Shown: positions 1 to 12,177 of the stretch, piece after piece
How positions within the stretch are numbered: position 1 is the first letter of the stretch
How the letters are laid out: each line of letters begins with the position of its first letter
Assembly: GCA_036897095.1 (NCBI GenBank)
Contig: JAYMSP010000323.1
Location: 1-57,920 of the forward strand
Reading direction: 5' to 3'
DNA from: Plantago elongata
Lineage: Eukaryota > Streptophyta > Magnoliopsida > Lamiales > Plantaginaceae
DNA length: 57,920 nt
Notes under the pieces: generated by a model
The model's database searches: none
What the model saw: the letters and a program-made list of their open reading frames with translations, nothing else
What the model was told of the DNA's origin: nothing
Made by a program: the position numbers and the translations under genes

Positions 1-165
1 TATATATATATCGGATTGGATCGGATTGGATCGGATCGGATAATTCGCGGATTTACGGATCGGATCGCCAAAATCCGAAACTCTAAAAAACCTCAATTCG
101 AAATCCGATCCGAAATGTTAGGATCGGATTAGTTCGGATCGGATTTTCAGATATTATGCCCACCC
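1..165 (-). repeat. CGGAT/CCGAT-rich dispersed element fragment
   Basis: This stretch is made largely of variants of the pentamer CGGAT (AATCCGATCC on the other strand). Read on the - strand it begins TAGGGGTGGGCATAAT and continues as alternating CCGAT and AATCC motifs into a TA run at the window edge. Sequences opening with a GGGTGGGCA motif followed by degenerate CCGAA/CCGAT words recur in many plant genomes as unclassified repeats; that comparison is from memory. I see no ORF, no tail and no target duplication, and the left end is cut by the window. Family assignment is therefore open. Confidence 0.4.
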
Positions 166-636
166 CTAGAAATGGATCACATGCAGGATGACTTCAAGGA
201 TATATGCAATCCCACTCCACTACATCAAACATCAAACAGTGCGATAAACAAGCACGGTTTATCGGGCCATTAATTTCTAGAGAGGGAGCAAAAATTGACA
301 ATGAAGAAAATTAAAACCATGCCTTCAAATTTATCAATATGCCTCCATCGAGATGAAAAAGCAACATAAACAGCTATGTATACCCCTAAAGCATCAGCTA
401 GAAATTAAACCCAACGAATAGCAATTGTGAATTGTTTATAAAAATAGTGATTTAAAAGTCAAACAGTTAACATAAACACTTGAGTTCGAGCTCCGAACTT
501 CTTTACGACCACAGTACAACAGATTAAACTACTTGAGTTCATCAAAATTAGCTAACTAGGAAATCCTAACAGATCGTATCGAGCAGTAACAATAATAAAA
601 AACATAAAATTTTAGAAGTCGAAATATTATTTATAC

Positions 637-865
637 CTGAATATTCATGGCCTTCTTGTTAGTGTCGAGCTGGCTTCCTATAAAAATCAGCAAAATTGAG
701 GAGCTGAGCTAGTGTACAGGAAGATGGATAACACAATTCGATAAACTGGAATTTACAGAAAGCATAGATATAGGGGAAAGGGGAACAACCTTTAGAACCA
801 GCTTTGGCTTTCTCCAAATTCTTCTCACGAGACATCTTGGATTTTTGAGCGTTACCACCACCCAT
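637..865 (-). CDS. Small zinc-finger/4F5-type protein, first two coding exons (partial)
   Basis: Exon 1 (865-790) encodes an N-terminus starting MGGGNAQKSKMSREKNLEKA. After a GT-AG intron (789-678), exon 2 (677-637) adds SQLDTNKKAMNIQ and is followed by a GTATAA donor. This matches the start of the small Arabidopsis At2g23090-type proteins, about 78 residues long, which have a basic 4F5/SERF-like N-terminus and a C-terminal C2H2-like zinc finger. The phases agree: 76 nt, then 41 nt. The finger exon is not found between 1 and 630 on either strand, so it must lie beyond the left edge or be lost. The conserved N-terminus and clean splice sites favour a live gene cut by the window. Its molecular role is not known. 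Confidence 0.75.
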
Positions 866-975
866 ATCGAATTTTTCTTGCTAAGAATTCTTCGAATTTA
901 TGAATTGATGATCAGATTACGAAAACCCTAGAAAACGCAGAGCAGCGAAATCCCTAATCTTCTCTCAATTTGGGA

Positions 976-987
976 TGTATATATACA
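976..987 (-). promoter_or_regulatory. Putative TATA box of the zinc-finger gene
   Basis: TATATATAC on the - strand, about 115 bp upstream of the ATG at 865. The intervening sequence reads like a plant 5'UTR, with a TCTAGGGTTTTCGTAATC stretch. Position and composition fit a core promoter; nothing else supports it. Confidence 0.4.
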
Positions 988-989
988 CA

Positions 990-3568
990 GGTATGTATAC
1001 AACACTCTTTTTCGTGGAATTTCCTTTTTGGTACTTCTATTTATACTAATAAGATTTTGACCCCGTGTACTTACGCTATCTTTCATTGTGTTTTCGAGTG
1101 AATTAGTTCAGGTTTGTATCTTGATGAGTACACACTTTTTCATCTTTTCTGTTTTCATTGAGGAGTTGGAGGCTTTTTCACTTTGTAGAGTACTTGGGTA
1201 GAAAACGTTTGAGCACATTGTACGATATACAACTCGTCTTAATTATTACATAGATCATGTGGTGGAGAATAATCAATATCATATATTTAATGTGTATGTT
1301 CTGCAATTACATGTTTATGTGGATCAGAGTAATATGAATTATTTTTCACCACATGGTCCATAAAATAAATGATAGACCTGATGTAGTTAATAATTTTCCG
1401 CCTTTCAAGTACATTTTAGAATTTTGATCTCCCGTCTAACAAATTTTACTTGTTCCTTATTAATATCACCGTGTCTTAGTTTGACAATTGTTAATTGGTA
1501 GATGATCCCAATTCGAAAAATATTAAATGACCAATTTTCCATATACTCCAGTTTATTAGAAGTGAAATATAGATATAAATTGCCTATTGCTAGCAATCAT
1601 GATTCATTAAACATGATGAATAATTTACCACAAAAATCAAGAAGTGTAATGCAAAAGAGGTTGAGGAACAGTGGCAGTGGATGTAAAATAGAAGCCCACA
1701 AGAAAAGGTTGAGACAGGATAAAAAGGCTGTTTATGTTGAAGTTTCTTGGTAAATGGTGAAGGCATAAAGTCTTTGTCAAATTTTGTTAAGATAAATTGC
1801 ATTAGGTACATGATCTTGGAAACTTCTATCATCCATCAATTTGTGCCCATACATCATAAGAAATATACAGTCAAATTACATGAAACATGGAAAATGCTTA
1901 GATGTAAAAATAATTACGAAAAACACATTGGTTCTATAATAATCTTATAATGGGTAACTAATTGATAACTCTTTTATATTCAACATATCTCGAATAACAG
2001 TCTAGGATTAATCGCATTGGCCCATATAACCGAAACTCAATCGATTAATGATCGGAATGTTATAAATAGTAGCATAGTCAAACCAACCAAAAGTCAACAA
2101 GGGATGAAACAATTAGTCTAGATAAGGTGCGATGGTCACCATTCAAGAGGGGATGAATGTAACAGAATTTTAAAGTTCAAGTTCAAGTTCATTAAAGAGA
2201 GTTTAAATTAATATAGAGTGCTACATGTACTAGATTGTTAACAACTCTAGAGCTAAGTGCGTTTGATATGAAATAATCTTATAAATGGTGACTACATGTG
2301 AAGTATTTCGATGTGTAAATGAGTGGGAATAATTGTATGAGAAAGAACGTGTTTTAATATAATTGAACCATCAGATAACGCAGATATTAATTTAGCAGTT
2401 ATCGCATCGATCCAGAAGACCGAAACTTGATTGATTAGTATTTAGATTATTGGAAAATGTGTGTATAGTAAACCTAAACAGTCTTTTCTTCATAACAATG
2501 TACAGCTAGATGCCATGTTATACTATCTCTGTATATCATCATGATCTTCATTTGTTCACCACGGGATGATGGATAGACACTACAGCTCAACTAAAGAAAG
2601 GTCGTTTGAGTGTCATTTTCGAACAACCCTTTGTACTTTATCAAATTCTGCCAACGCCTTTTGGTCCATTGATTCTCCAAATTCTCTTCCAATATTCATT
2701 TGTTTTCACCACTCTCTCACTTTTGCCTTTGCTTTCATACTTGAACTAAAGCATGATCTATATTGTGTTTTCAAACGATGATGGAGTTGTAAGTGATTTT
2801 TTATTTTTCACTTGTCTAGGACACAAACTCATTTTGGATTTTGTAGGTAGTATAGATTACAGATTGAAATCTAAAAGGCTAAAGTCACAAACTCAATGCG
2901 TTGAAATGATTCATTGAATTCGATTAATGTTAAAGTTACTTGCCTAAATACAATATTTAAAAATGCTTAGATTAATATCGACTCTTTAATAATTCAAGTT
3001 ATAAAAAATCAGTGGGAGTTGATCAATATATGTTAAATTACAAGTGTTGTTGTCTCATTCAACACAATCAATTCCTTCTTAATCTCCGAATAAGTTTAAA
3101 ATTTAGTGAATTACTAAGAAAATAATAATATCTTTTTTAATCTGTTACAAACCAAAATTATCAAAAATGAAAACGTGTGGTAGCACCTTTATATTACACA
3201 ATAGAGCATTGCCAATGCTAGATAATAGTTGTACAATTATTGTCATTTGGCCACACTATCATTCTTTAATAGTCTTAGTCTAAATCACAAACCGTTTGAT
3301 TGGATTAATGATTAAAATTATAATCGTTTAATCAATGTTAAAAGTGAAAAAATAATTTATACTTGATGAACATCAAGGAGAACTAACTTGTAGGAGCAAG
3401 TTCTTCCATTAATTGCAATGCAAACTTTTATCTACTTTAATTGTTGAATGATGTACCTAAAGACAAATGCAACGATGCGTTTAGATTGATACTGAAGGAT
3501 CCTTCTATCTCGTATCCTCTTATAAAATTTTATTCTCAAGATAAAATTTTTGCAGGATTATACATTAA
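990..3568. other. Intergenic, AT-rich; no gene seen apart from a diverged repeat pair
   Basis: Short open frames occur here (for example near 1502-1753 and 2566-2781), but none resembles a known family or has supporting splice signals. The only structure noted is the diverged direct repeat at 1936-2475. Confidence 0.5.
1936..2475. repeat. Diverged direct repeat pair
   Basis: The segment at about 1936-2090 resembles the one at about 2272-2475. Both open with AATAATCTTATAA, and both contain an ATCGCAT word followed by ACCGAAACT, a GATTA word and a final AGTAAACC/AGTCAAACC. Related words (CCGGTTCAAAGGATCGAGGC, CCGATTGATTAGTAG) recur near 14515-14580 and 33360-33400. This suggests an old dispersed repeat of unknown class. 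Confidence 0.35.
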
Positions 3569-3708
3569 GATTGTGTTCTTTTTAGCTGAATTAAATTGGA
3601 CTGAACTGAAATAATATATAAATTATAATTAAATTGAGATGAACTGAACTGAACTGGAGTATATTTAACTGAACTGAATTGAAATGAACTGAATTAATTT
3701 TCGGTTAA
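3569..3708 (+). repeat. ACTGA-family MITE-like repeat, copy A
   Basis: Starts with ATTGTGTTCTTTTTAGCTGA and continues with runs of ACTGAACTGAA around a core ATATAAATTATAATTAAAT. The same organisation is present near 15600, 31333, 38489 and 51490. No coding capacity. Comparing copies suggests terminal inverted repeats around AAGGTTGTGTTCT, so it may be a MITE. Confidence 0.5.
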
Positions 3709-4002
3709 AAATAATATAAATTGAAATATTTTAGACAGTCCATGACAAATTTGATCCTTGAAATACACGAGAAAATATAGATGAAACATAGAAAGACAAC
3801 ATATAGCCTCATCATCACATCACGAAGGAAAAAAGGGCTTTTTTTGGCCCCAGTTGGTCCAACACAACATAAAAAAACTTAAATAAAACGAAATTTATAC
3901 ATATATACAATATAATAGCCCTGTGCCTAATCCGAATATACTTTTCATATGTTCTCCGAAATTCTATTTCAGCACAAACTCTCTTCTTTCCTCTTCTTTT
4001 CT

Positions 4003-4010
4003 CTATATAA
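4003..4010 (+). promoter_or_regulatory. Putative TATA box of the ACBP gene
   Basis: CTATATAA lies about 75 bp upstream of the ATG at 4084, downstream of a TC-rich stretch and upstream of a short CAAC-rich leader. The spacing suits a plant core promoter. Confidence 0.5.
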
Positions 4011-4083
4011 TAACAAACATCAGCTCCCAACAAATTTTCTTCAATTCAACTGTTCGTTTTCTTCCCTGTCTGTAAAAACAAAC

Positions 4084-5286
4084 ATGGACTTCATCGATGT
4101 TTTCCTCCTCTTCGTTGTCAGCGTCTCCGTCACAATCTTCCTCATCCTCCAAAACCTCGAAGAAAAAACCCGAAAAACCCGTCAAGAAGTCGAAAAATCC
4201 AATATTTATGTCGATTCCGAGAGATTTCTTGCTGATCAAGACGTGGAAAACACTGTCGGTGCTGAATTTCCTGAAAAGGGATGTGAGTGTGTGGAAGAAA
4301 GATCAGGGGTTTTGGGTATTAGTGGAAATACAGGGGTTATTGAGGATGATTGGGAAGGAATTGAAAGGACTGATTTGGAGAAGCTGTTTGGTAAAGCTGT
4401 AGTCTTTGTCAATTCTGAGAATAATGCTGCTCGATTTGATGGTGGGATTCTGCTGAAATTGTATGGTCTTCAGAAGGTGGCTCTTGAAGGGCCTTGTCAT
4501 GATTCTCAGCCTATGGCCTTGAAAGTGTCTGCTCGTTCTAAATGGTCAGAATTGCTCTTCTTGAAATTCATCTTCTTGTTTACTTGTGCGTAGTTGATTA
4601 GCTAGCGTATCAATTAACTTGGGTATAATAGGGAAATGAAATGATCAATAGTGAAAATCTTTGTGTCGGATAGTTTGGAAGTAGTTAGTTAGTCTATATT
4701 GATGGAAGTTGGATGAGAATGTCAGTGCTGGAAAAATGATATGTGTGACTGGGATAGTGACCCACTAACTTGAGCCCATGGCAATTTAATGTGCAAGATT
4801 TGTTTCAAGATTGGCTTATTTTGCTCTTAGAGGTCGTTGTTAATGTGGACTTTGGATGAAGTTAAGTTATGGATAAACAGAACAAGAAACTGAATTTGGT
4901 TGATTGTTTTGATGTATTAACTATTAAGAGTTGGTTACATTGTTTGGATATGTAATATGTTCATTGGCTTGAAAGAATGTTTGTAATGTTGTAGGAATGC
5001 TTGGCAGAAGCTGGGGAACATGAGACGGGAGACGGCGATGGAGGAGTACATCGAGATTTTAACGACGGTCATTCCGGAGTGGAAGGTGAATGGAACAATC
5101 AGTAGCTGCTCAAACCAGCTGCATTGTGTCAATTTATTCATTTTTGGTTGGTATTTCTCATTTAATGAAAGTTGATGTTTTATTGCTGTGTTGCAGGGTA
5201 AAGTTTCAGAAGTAATGCAAGATGCAGGGTCTTTGGAAGCTCAAACATCCTCTAGTTACAAAGATGGAGCCGATAATGATATGTAA
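4084..5286 (+). CDS. ACBP3: Class III acyl-CoA-binding protein (ACBP3-like)
   Basis: Binds long-chain acyl-CoA esters and carries them in lipid metabolism. Class III plant members have an N-terminal signal or membrane segment and an acyl-CoA-binding (ACB) domain near the C-terminus. Exons: 4084-4544, 4995-5085 and 5197-5286, all GT-AG, with phases adding up to 213 residues. Residues 3-22 form a hydrophobic segment (IDVFLLFVVSVSVTIFLILQ), so the protein is probably secreted or anchored in the endomembrane system. The ACB domain covers about residues 88-184 and shows the family landmarks LLKLYGLQKVALEGPC and SKWNAWQKLGNM. The tail after the domain is a short acidic 29 residues. The total is shorter than Arabidopsis ACBP3 (about 360 aa), mostly because the region before the domain is short. 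The ATG at 4084 was chosen because it opens directly into the hydrophobic segment and follows a TATA box. Confidence 0.88.
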
Positions 5287-7482
5287 GACGTGTAAATATC
5301 TACTGACACTCTCTAGTTGATTTAGGACTAGAGGGGCCAAAAGTCCACTTGTTGGACAGTTTATCAACATTGGTTCACAATATGAATATATCATGTTATT
5401 AGTATGTCTTTTAGCCATCTGCATTGTTCTAATACTCAAATTTACTGGTTTTGGATATATCCACTAAACATGATGTAGGACATAGATTTAGAAAAGGTTT
5501 AGTTTCAGAATATGACTGCTTATCGACTCTGTTTTGGTGTACTCTGTAGCTATAATACTCACCTGGTATGTATGCATATATGTCTGTGTCCTTGCATTCA
5601 TTAGATAATTTATCGAAACCGCTCTCTTTGATATAGATAATCGTCTTCATTTAGCTTGACCAAGTTTCTGCCTCATTTGCAATTAATGTACATCCATCTA
5701 GGTTAAGCGAACGGGACCCTGATGTTGTTGCATCTACATGACAAAATCACAATGGTATAGTCTGAAAATTCAAGAATTGACGATTAATAGCACGCGGCTG
5801 CTGGTGTATATGGAGCTGCTGCTGTGCTGAATTATCGAATAGTACTTACTACTATCATGTAAAGAAATTCAGTAGCCTCTACTTGATTATATTTTACTAG
5901 GAGAAATTTGGAATAATTCTCCTGCAACTTGTGTAGTTTAAGTACTAATGAATCATTTGTGATGATTCAAAGTCAAAATTGTTATTTTGGCATGGTTTTT
6001 CTTATCCAATATATATCCACATTGATAATTGATGAATGACTTTCTTTTCTTTTTTAGAGAATCATATATGAATAAATAAAAATAAGAATAGCCAAATAGG
6101 GGATAAGGATGTGAGGACTAACAGATCAGCAAAAAAAGAAAAAAAAACACAAAGATATGTTTGTTAGGTTGAAATATTCAATAGCATTTGTTGAAAAACA
6201 TAAGCAAGGACATGGCGGAATTTGTAGATCTCAAGCAATATGTGGAATAAACGTGAATGTTTGTGTTAGTTAAGTTCTGACATGAATCCGCTTCCTTAAT
6301 TATTGATTAATACTTGGTTTAGTTGCTTAACGTATGAAAGACAAAAATCTAACTATAAATGATGGGGTTTGAACTTTGAACAAGTAACTTATGTCTTACG
6401 TTTATTATATCTCCATGACAAGAGCTGGATTTCATCTTAATATAGCAAGTTAGCAACACAACATATATGATATATATCTTTTCTGTTAGATTAACTCTTT
6501 TTAATAAAAAAATTGTTATATAAATACGCAATTTTCCAAACAAGCTAGTTGAAAATTTAGCTGATTTGAGAAGCTAGCTAACTTGATTAGAAGCTATCTA
6601 ACTAATTACGAGCTAATTATTTAACTACCGACGACCTTTTTAATTACTTTTTGCTGAACATATCCATACTCTACTACAGTCTACATTAAATGTGTTGACT
6701 CTATCTTGTTCTTTTCTTTTTGGTTGGAATCATTTAATTCACAAACTAATAATTTAATTTTTGCTTTTTCTATTTTAGTGGTACTAATAATCTTATGTTC
6801 CTAGCAAATACATGTAAATTCCATGTGTATAGGCTATAGACTATAGTAGAAAGAAAGACTAGAATTTATCAGGTAACACATTTCGTCACATAGAACTCTA
6901 CAATCGTAAATGAGGTCTTGGCCTCTTGGGTGTGGATGTGCCTGGGTAGGCTGTAGGCACCGTTGAGACTCCCGATTGCCTGCACTCAGCTGACAACCCG
7001 ACTCACAGCTGACACACAACCCGAACTGAATAGTCGAGTCAGTCTATATACAGACCGAGGCAACCAATTGAGCATGTAAGTATACGCAAAAGATACTTGA
7101 GCACAAACTGTAAAATTATTACCTAAATCGAGTTTGTACGGGTTTTGGAATAGAGTTTGGGTCAGTTTTGTCCCGTTAGAAGCCCGTGGAGACGTAGGAA
7201 ATAGAACAAGATAGCAACGTGCAGAAGTGTTGTTCACACGTTACACAACTCAAACCACACACAATCTGCCACAGCCACATAAGAAGTTGGAAATCTTCCT
7301 GGATAATCCTACTTAGTAGGCCCAAATCATTTTCAGGCATACAAACTAAATAACCAAGTTTTTTTTCTCCTCCACGTAAAAATATAAAATAAATGCATAA
7401 TTTCTTCTCTAATCTCTCAGGCTGCTAAGAGTGGTAGGCTCTTAGTTTCTTTCATCACTTTCAGTGGTTGTTCAGGAGATAA
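5287..7482. other. Intergenic between ACBP3-like and CGLD27; nothing recognised
   Basis: The first few hundred bases are probably the ACBP 3'UTR. The rest is AT-rich, with A-runs near 6130-6150 and short AGCTA-rich words near 6540-6620. No credible ORF, RNA gene or transposon end was identified. Confidence 0.5.
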
Positions 7483-9774
7483 ATGCTTCGGCTAAGCGTA
7501 TATTGTTCTATAGTTCCGATTAGTAGACATGCCAAGATTGGTACTGGCAACTTTAGCTCGGTGATTCGGTTGGAAAGAAGTGGAAGAGTTGTGGTGAAAG
7601 CATTGAAAGATGAAATGGGTGGTGGCAAAGGCGGAGGAGGAGGATCACCGGGACAGAGTTGGGATCCCGGGCTAGAAATTGAGGTTCCATTCGAGCAAAG
7701 ACCGGTATGTATGCTCTTGCCTGTCTTGATTAGTTTCCTTATAGTATGTGTTTTCTAGTGTACATGCTTCGCCCCCTAATCCTGACTCTGTTTTAGGTAC
7801 GCAACTACGTCACAAAAATACTTTATCAGTGATAGCAGTTCAGCTCTTATAAAAACTCTATTAGGTGCAATATCGTGTTATTTGGTTTGTTATTTGTTCC
7901 ACTCCTATTAGGTTATATGCGTGCAAGCTTAGGCTTTTAGACGAGATGATAATTCCTCATGGTGGTATCATAGCTGTGGATCCTATATTTGTATAATAGT
8001 GTTTTTTAGGTACCAATTGATGTACTATGTGGACAATTTTAACTTGTTAGTTGAAGCCATCGGGAACAATGGTACCTGAGACTAGTCGAAAGAAATGTAT
8101 TGTTAGATGAATTCCATAGAGAAGACAGGATATCTTGATGTACCCCTTACCATGCTTGTAGTGTTAAGATTCACAGTAAGTGTCTTATTTGGCTGTGAAT
8201 TTGCATAACATAAACATAGTCTGGCGGTTTTCTTAGGTGAACGAATACTCATCGTTGAAAGATGAGACACTATACTCTTGGGCGGACCTTGGTCCTGCAT
8301 CATTTTTCATACGTCTTGGAGGACTTTGGTTGATCACTTTTACAACCCTAGGAGCACCTATTGCAGCAGCAAGCTTCAATCCTTCCAAGGTACTAACCTA
8401 ATATTGAACTATTCACACTTGTCAGTCATTTGATGTTCAGACTTCAGACATCTTAAAATAGTTCAGTTGATGCTTAACTTAAACATCTAATTAGTGGAAA
8501 TTGTAACAGCACTTGCACATTCACCTTCGCATCAAGTATTAAATGTGTATATAGATAGACTTGGAAGGATTAACTTGTATACACCAATGATCAACCGTTC
8601 ATGTTCCTTAGCTGATATGTCTGCTCTGGGTGCCCAGATTGAAATTAACTAAATACCTTCGATTTAACAGGATCCTTTGCGTTTTGTGCTAGCTGCCGGC
8701 ACCGGAACGCTCTTCCTAGTTGCATTAATCGTTCTGAGGATTTATCTGGTATGTCCTACTGATAACACAAATGTTCATATGTTCTGTTGTGCAACAAAAG
8801 AAGGTTTTCTGTAAGTGTCCAGTCTCCAGAATAGGAGTCTAAACAATAATTTCTGGCATTAATTCAGGGATGGAGTTATGTTGGTGATAGGCTGTTATCG
8901 GCAGTCATTCCTTACGAAGAGAGTGGATGGTATGACGGACAAATGTGGGTAAAACCACCTGAGGTTAGCAAGTCTTGGAAAGAAAAGAACTAGCTATCTT
9001 GTTCTTTTTTGCCAAGTAAACTCATAGGTAGCTCACTGTCATTCTTTGCATTCTTCTAATGATATAACCTTCTATCTTTTCACAGATCCTTGCTCGTGAT
9101 AGATTGCTGGGTTCATATAAGGTACGAAACTGGTGAATATGGGTCCTCTGAGACTAAACACCAGCTCTATAACCTGATCAAAAGCATTCATGTCACTCAC
9201 AGAAGATAGAGCTAAAACCAGAATAACTTTCTAATGTCGTTCACGCTGTTATTATCATATATCAGTCCAAAAGAAACGAACAATCACATAGATTGTAAAA
9301 TTCTTGAAAAAATCTTCATTTTCGTTAGCATGTTCATTTCGGTCATACCAAACAATGATGTGTGCAATGCAGGTGAAACCAGTGATCAAGTTGCTGAAGC
9401 AAACTCTAGTTGGAACAGGAGCATTGCTTGTAGGAGCGGTTTCGCTGTTTATCTTTGCTACCCCTGTACAGGATTTCATCCAGACAACAGTTTTTCAGAA
9501 CACTGCTAACGTTGCAGAATCAAAGATCAGCACTTTAAGGTACTAATGCGAGTTTAACTGTTTACGGCCTTGTTAAAATCCAGATGTGACAAATGGATGT
9601 GTATAATACAGGAAGGAAGAGCTTTTAAGATTGCCAGTGGACGTGAGATCAGACGATGATCTAGCTGCAGCTGCTGCAGAGGCAGCAGACGGAAGGCCAG
9701 TTTACTGCAGGGATAGGTATTACCGCGCATTAGCAGGCGGACAGTACTGCAAATGGGAGGACCTGCTCAAGTGA
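7483..9774 (+). CDS. CGLD27: CGLD27 (DUF1230) chloroplast membrane protein
   Basis: Member of the 'conserved in green lineage and diatoms 27' family, a plastid protein linked to photoprotection and iron-deficiency responses; its biochemical activity is unknown. Seven exons: 7483-7704, 8237-8389, 8671-8748, 8868-8963, 9086-9121, 9373-9539 and 9612-9774. All junctions are GT-AG and the frame is kept, giving 304 residues. Residues 1 to about 60 look like a transit peptide (basic, Ser-rich, with a glycine run). The conserved core then follows: EQRPVNEYSSLKDETLYSWA, three hydrophobic segments (about 97-119, 129-151 and 207-226), GWSYVGDRLLSAVIPYEESG, and a highly conserved end with LRLPVDV, AAEAADGRPVYCRDRYYRAL and GGQYCKWEDLL. 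The 36-bp fifth exon is very small but its encoded ILARDRLLGSYK is conserved. No sign of decay. Confidence 0.93.
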
Positions 9775-12177
9775 ACACCAAAAGTGATTCTCAATTTTAT
9801 CGTTACCGAGAAACTTGACAGTTCGTGTAGGCTGTGACTGTAAGATGCACAAGTTTGAAGGGTGAAACATGTCTAGCAACTAGTATCAATGGTAAAGAAC
9901 AAAGTGAAAGGTAACTTAATTTTCACTTTTAGATTTTACAACTGCACTGTATGAAATATACTGATCTCAGATCTGTATAATTTTAAGAATCCACCAAAGA
10001 ATTGGTATATATTGATGGAGGTGCTATCATATCATATTATCATGTATATGTACAGCTCAGTGCAAGACATCATTTTCAGGTAATGGTTATGGTGGTCACA
10101 GTTTATAAATGTAGCAAAAAAGTGGGATCAACTAAAATCTGGACTTGATTTGCTCAAGATATTGCTCCCCTATTGTCGTATCACATTCGATGATCAATTT
10201 GTCAAGTTGGACTTATGATTTAGATTGGAACATGAGTCAGATCGATGCACTTGCAAAGATAAACTCTCTAGCAATTTTGAATCATATCACATGGTGCAAC
10301 ATCTTTATTGATTGCTCAGCTTATTAGTACATAATAGTATTACATAACAATAATACAATTCCACTATACTATATTTTATTATGATAACACTATCACATAA
10401 CAATCGTTTACAACATGAGTTGCAGTGTTACACCATCACTGGTGTATAATAATATTATTCTCGATTCAATACTAAATCAGTATTATTTATAATTGAATTC
10501 AAACAAAGTATCAATTAAAATAGTGTCGCTCCATATGTATTCACGTACCATTCTATAGATGAGCAATGTAGGATTTCCGTCGCTTGTTTATAGTGTAATC
10601 ATAAATCGAACCGTCCGTATGACTCAATGTTTCATACTACAATAATGATGTGTCTGACTTAATCTTCACTCCTCAATGTGTGGGGGGTTTGGTGTTTTTC
10701 TGGGCAAAACAAAGTCCTTGAAATCATGTGAGTTACAATCTGGACAAGTGTCGCATGTGCTAGGTATAATATCTTGCTAATATGACTCTCCTACCTAACC
10801 ATGACAGATCATAACCAATGAAAATAAGAGGTAAGCATCGGAGACCTGGCAAATGAATGTTAGTGTGATGATAGATTTTCTCCAATTGTCACAAATTTTC
10901 GGCTATGGAGAACGTTTTGGTAAAAAAATATGAGACGTATTGTGACAAGAAAATTTACATTAACATAAGCTAAATTTCGGCGACAATATGCAGTTTTAAC
11001 CATGTTTTTTTGTTTAACTTCGTTTGATCTTTAGTAACAGCCCAAACTTTAGAAAATCATGTCACTGTCTATCTACATAAGTAACGCTCAAGGACAGAGA
11101 AGCATTGGTCCGATCCAATTCGTCCTTCCTATCACATTGAAACCAGACTACGTCCAATTGTTAGAGGTAAATTGCATTTTTTCTCCTAACTTATAGTCCC
11201 TCATATTTTGATCCATCATTTTTTTATCTTAGTAGCTTGTCTTTAAAATTCTCTATCCAAATGCTAATTCCTAGTAACAACTTATATTAATACAGTTCAC
11301 CTCCATGAAAATAGTACTACACATTTAATTATCTACATTTATGTGTGCCACCCACTGTCATACTTAACTAACACGAACTCAATACCATTTGCATATTGAA
11401 CAACACAAAATTCAACTTACTAAAAATCCTCGTGGAGTCTCATGAAATATAATAAGTCATATTTTGAGTTAGTACGAATAAATAAATTGATTACATATCT
11501 AATTATGCCACCTGATTCTGAGTAGATAAGTACGGCCCACCACTCAACAATATTATATATGGTTTTCAAATCATTTTCATAGTTGTCCGGTTAATTTCCT
11601 GATCAGTTTATTAATAAATTTTAAAAATATTATAAAATGACAATATTATTTCATGTATAATAAAAGCGTTGAATTAGATTAATATAAATAAGATGAATGT
11701 ATCATACAATCAATGATTTATCTCTTCTACTAAAATAAAACTTCATTTTCGTAATAATTTATCTTGTTTAAAACATTTTGACATGGCATTGTCCTGAGTG
11801 TGGTCATGGCGCATCATTTGGGGACTTGGGACTTATATTGCAATGCTTCTAGATAGTAGATGTGTTTGTAATTTTGATATTATAAGGACGAAAAGCATGT
11901 AAGACGTAGATTTAGGACACCAAAATTGCAATTTGCCCAACTATTAGACCAATGCAGTTCACAAGTCTGCTTCACAACATTAATTATCATCACATTATTA
12001 CAGCAAACAAATGTCCTACCTTCCAATTTCCAATACTACAAAATCTTAAACATATTATTATCTTATAACTACACATGTGGCTCTTTGTCACTCTTACAAA
12101 GCTTTTAAAAAAACCATTACACGACCAAGTCTTACCATCTCCAAGTTTTAATACTCCAATTCATTACCTAAATAAAC
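9775..12177. other. Intergenic/upstream region of KAI2; no gene recognised
   Basis: AT-rich DNA between CGLD27 and KAI2. The first few hundred bases are probably the CGLD27 3'UTR. I see short ATAATA-rich words around 10330-10480 but no coding region, tRNA or transposon termini that I can support. Confidence 0.5.
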
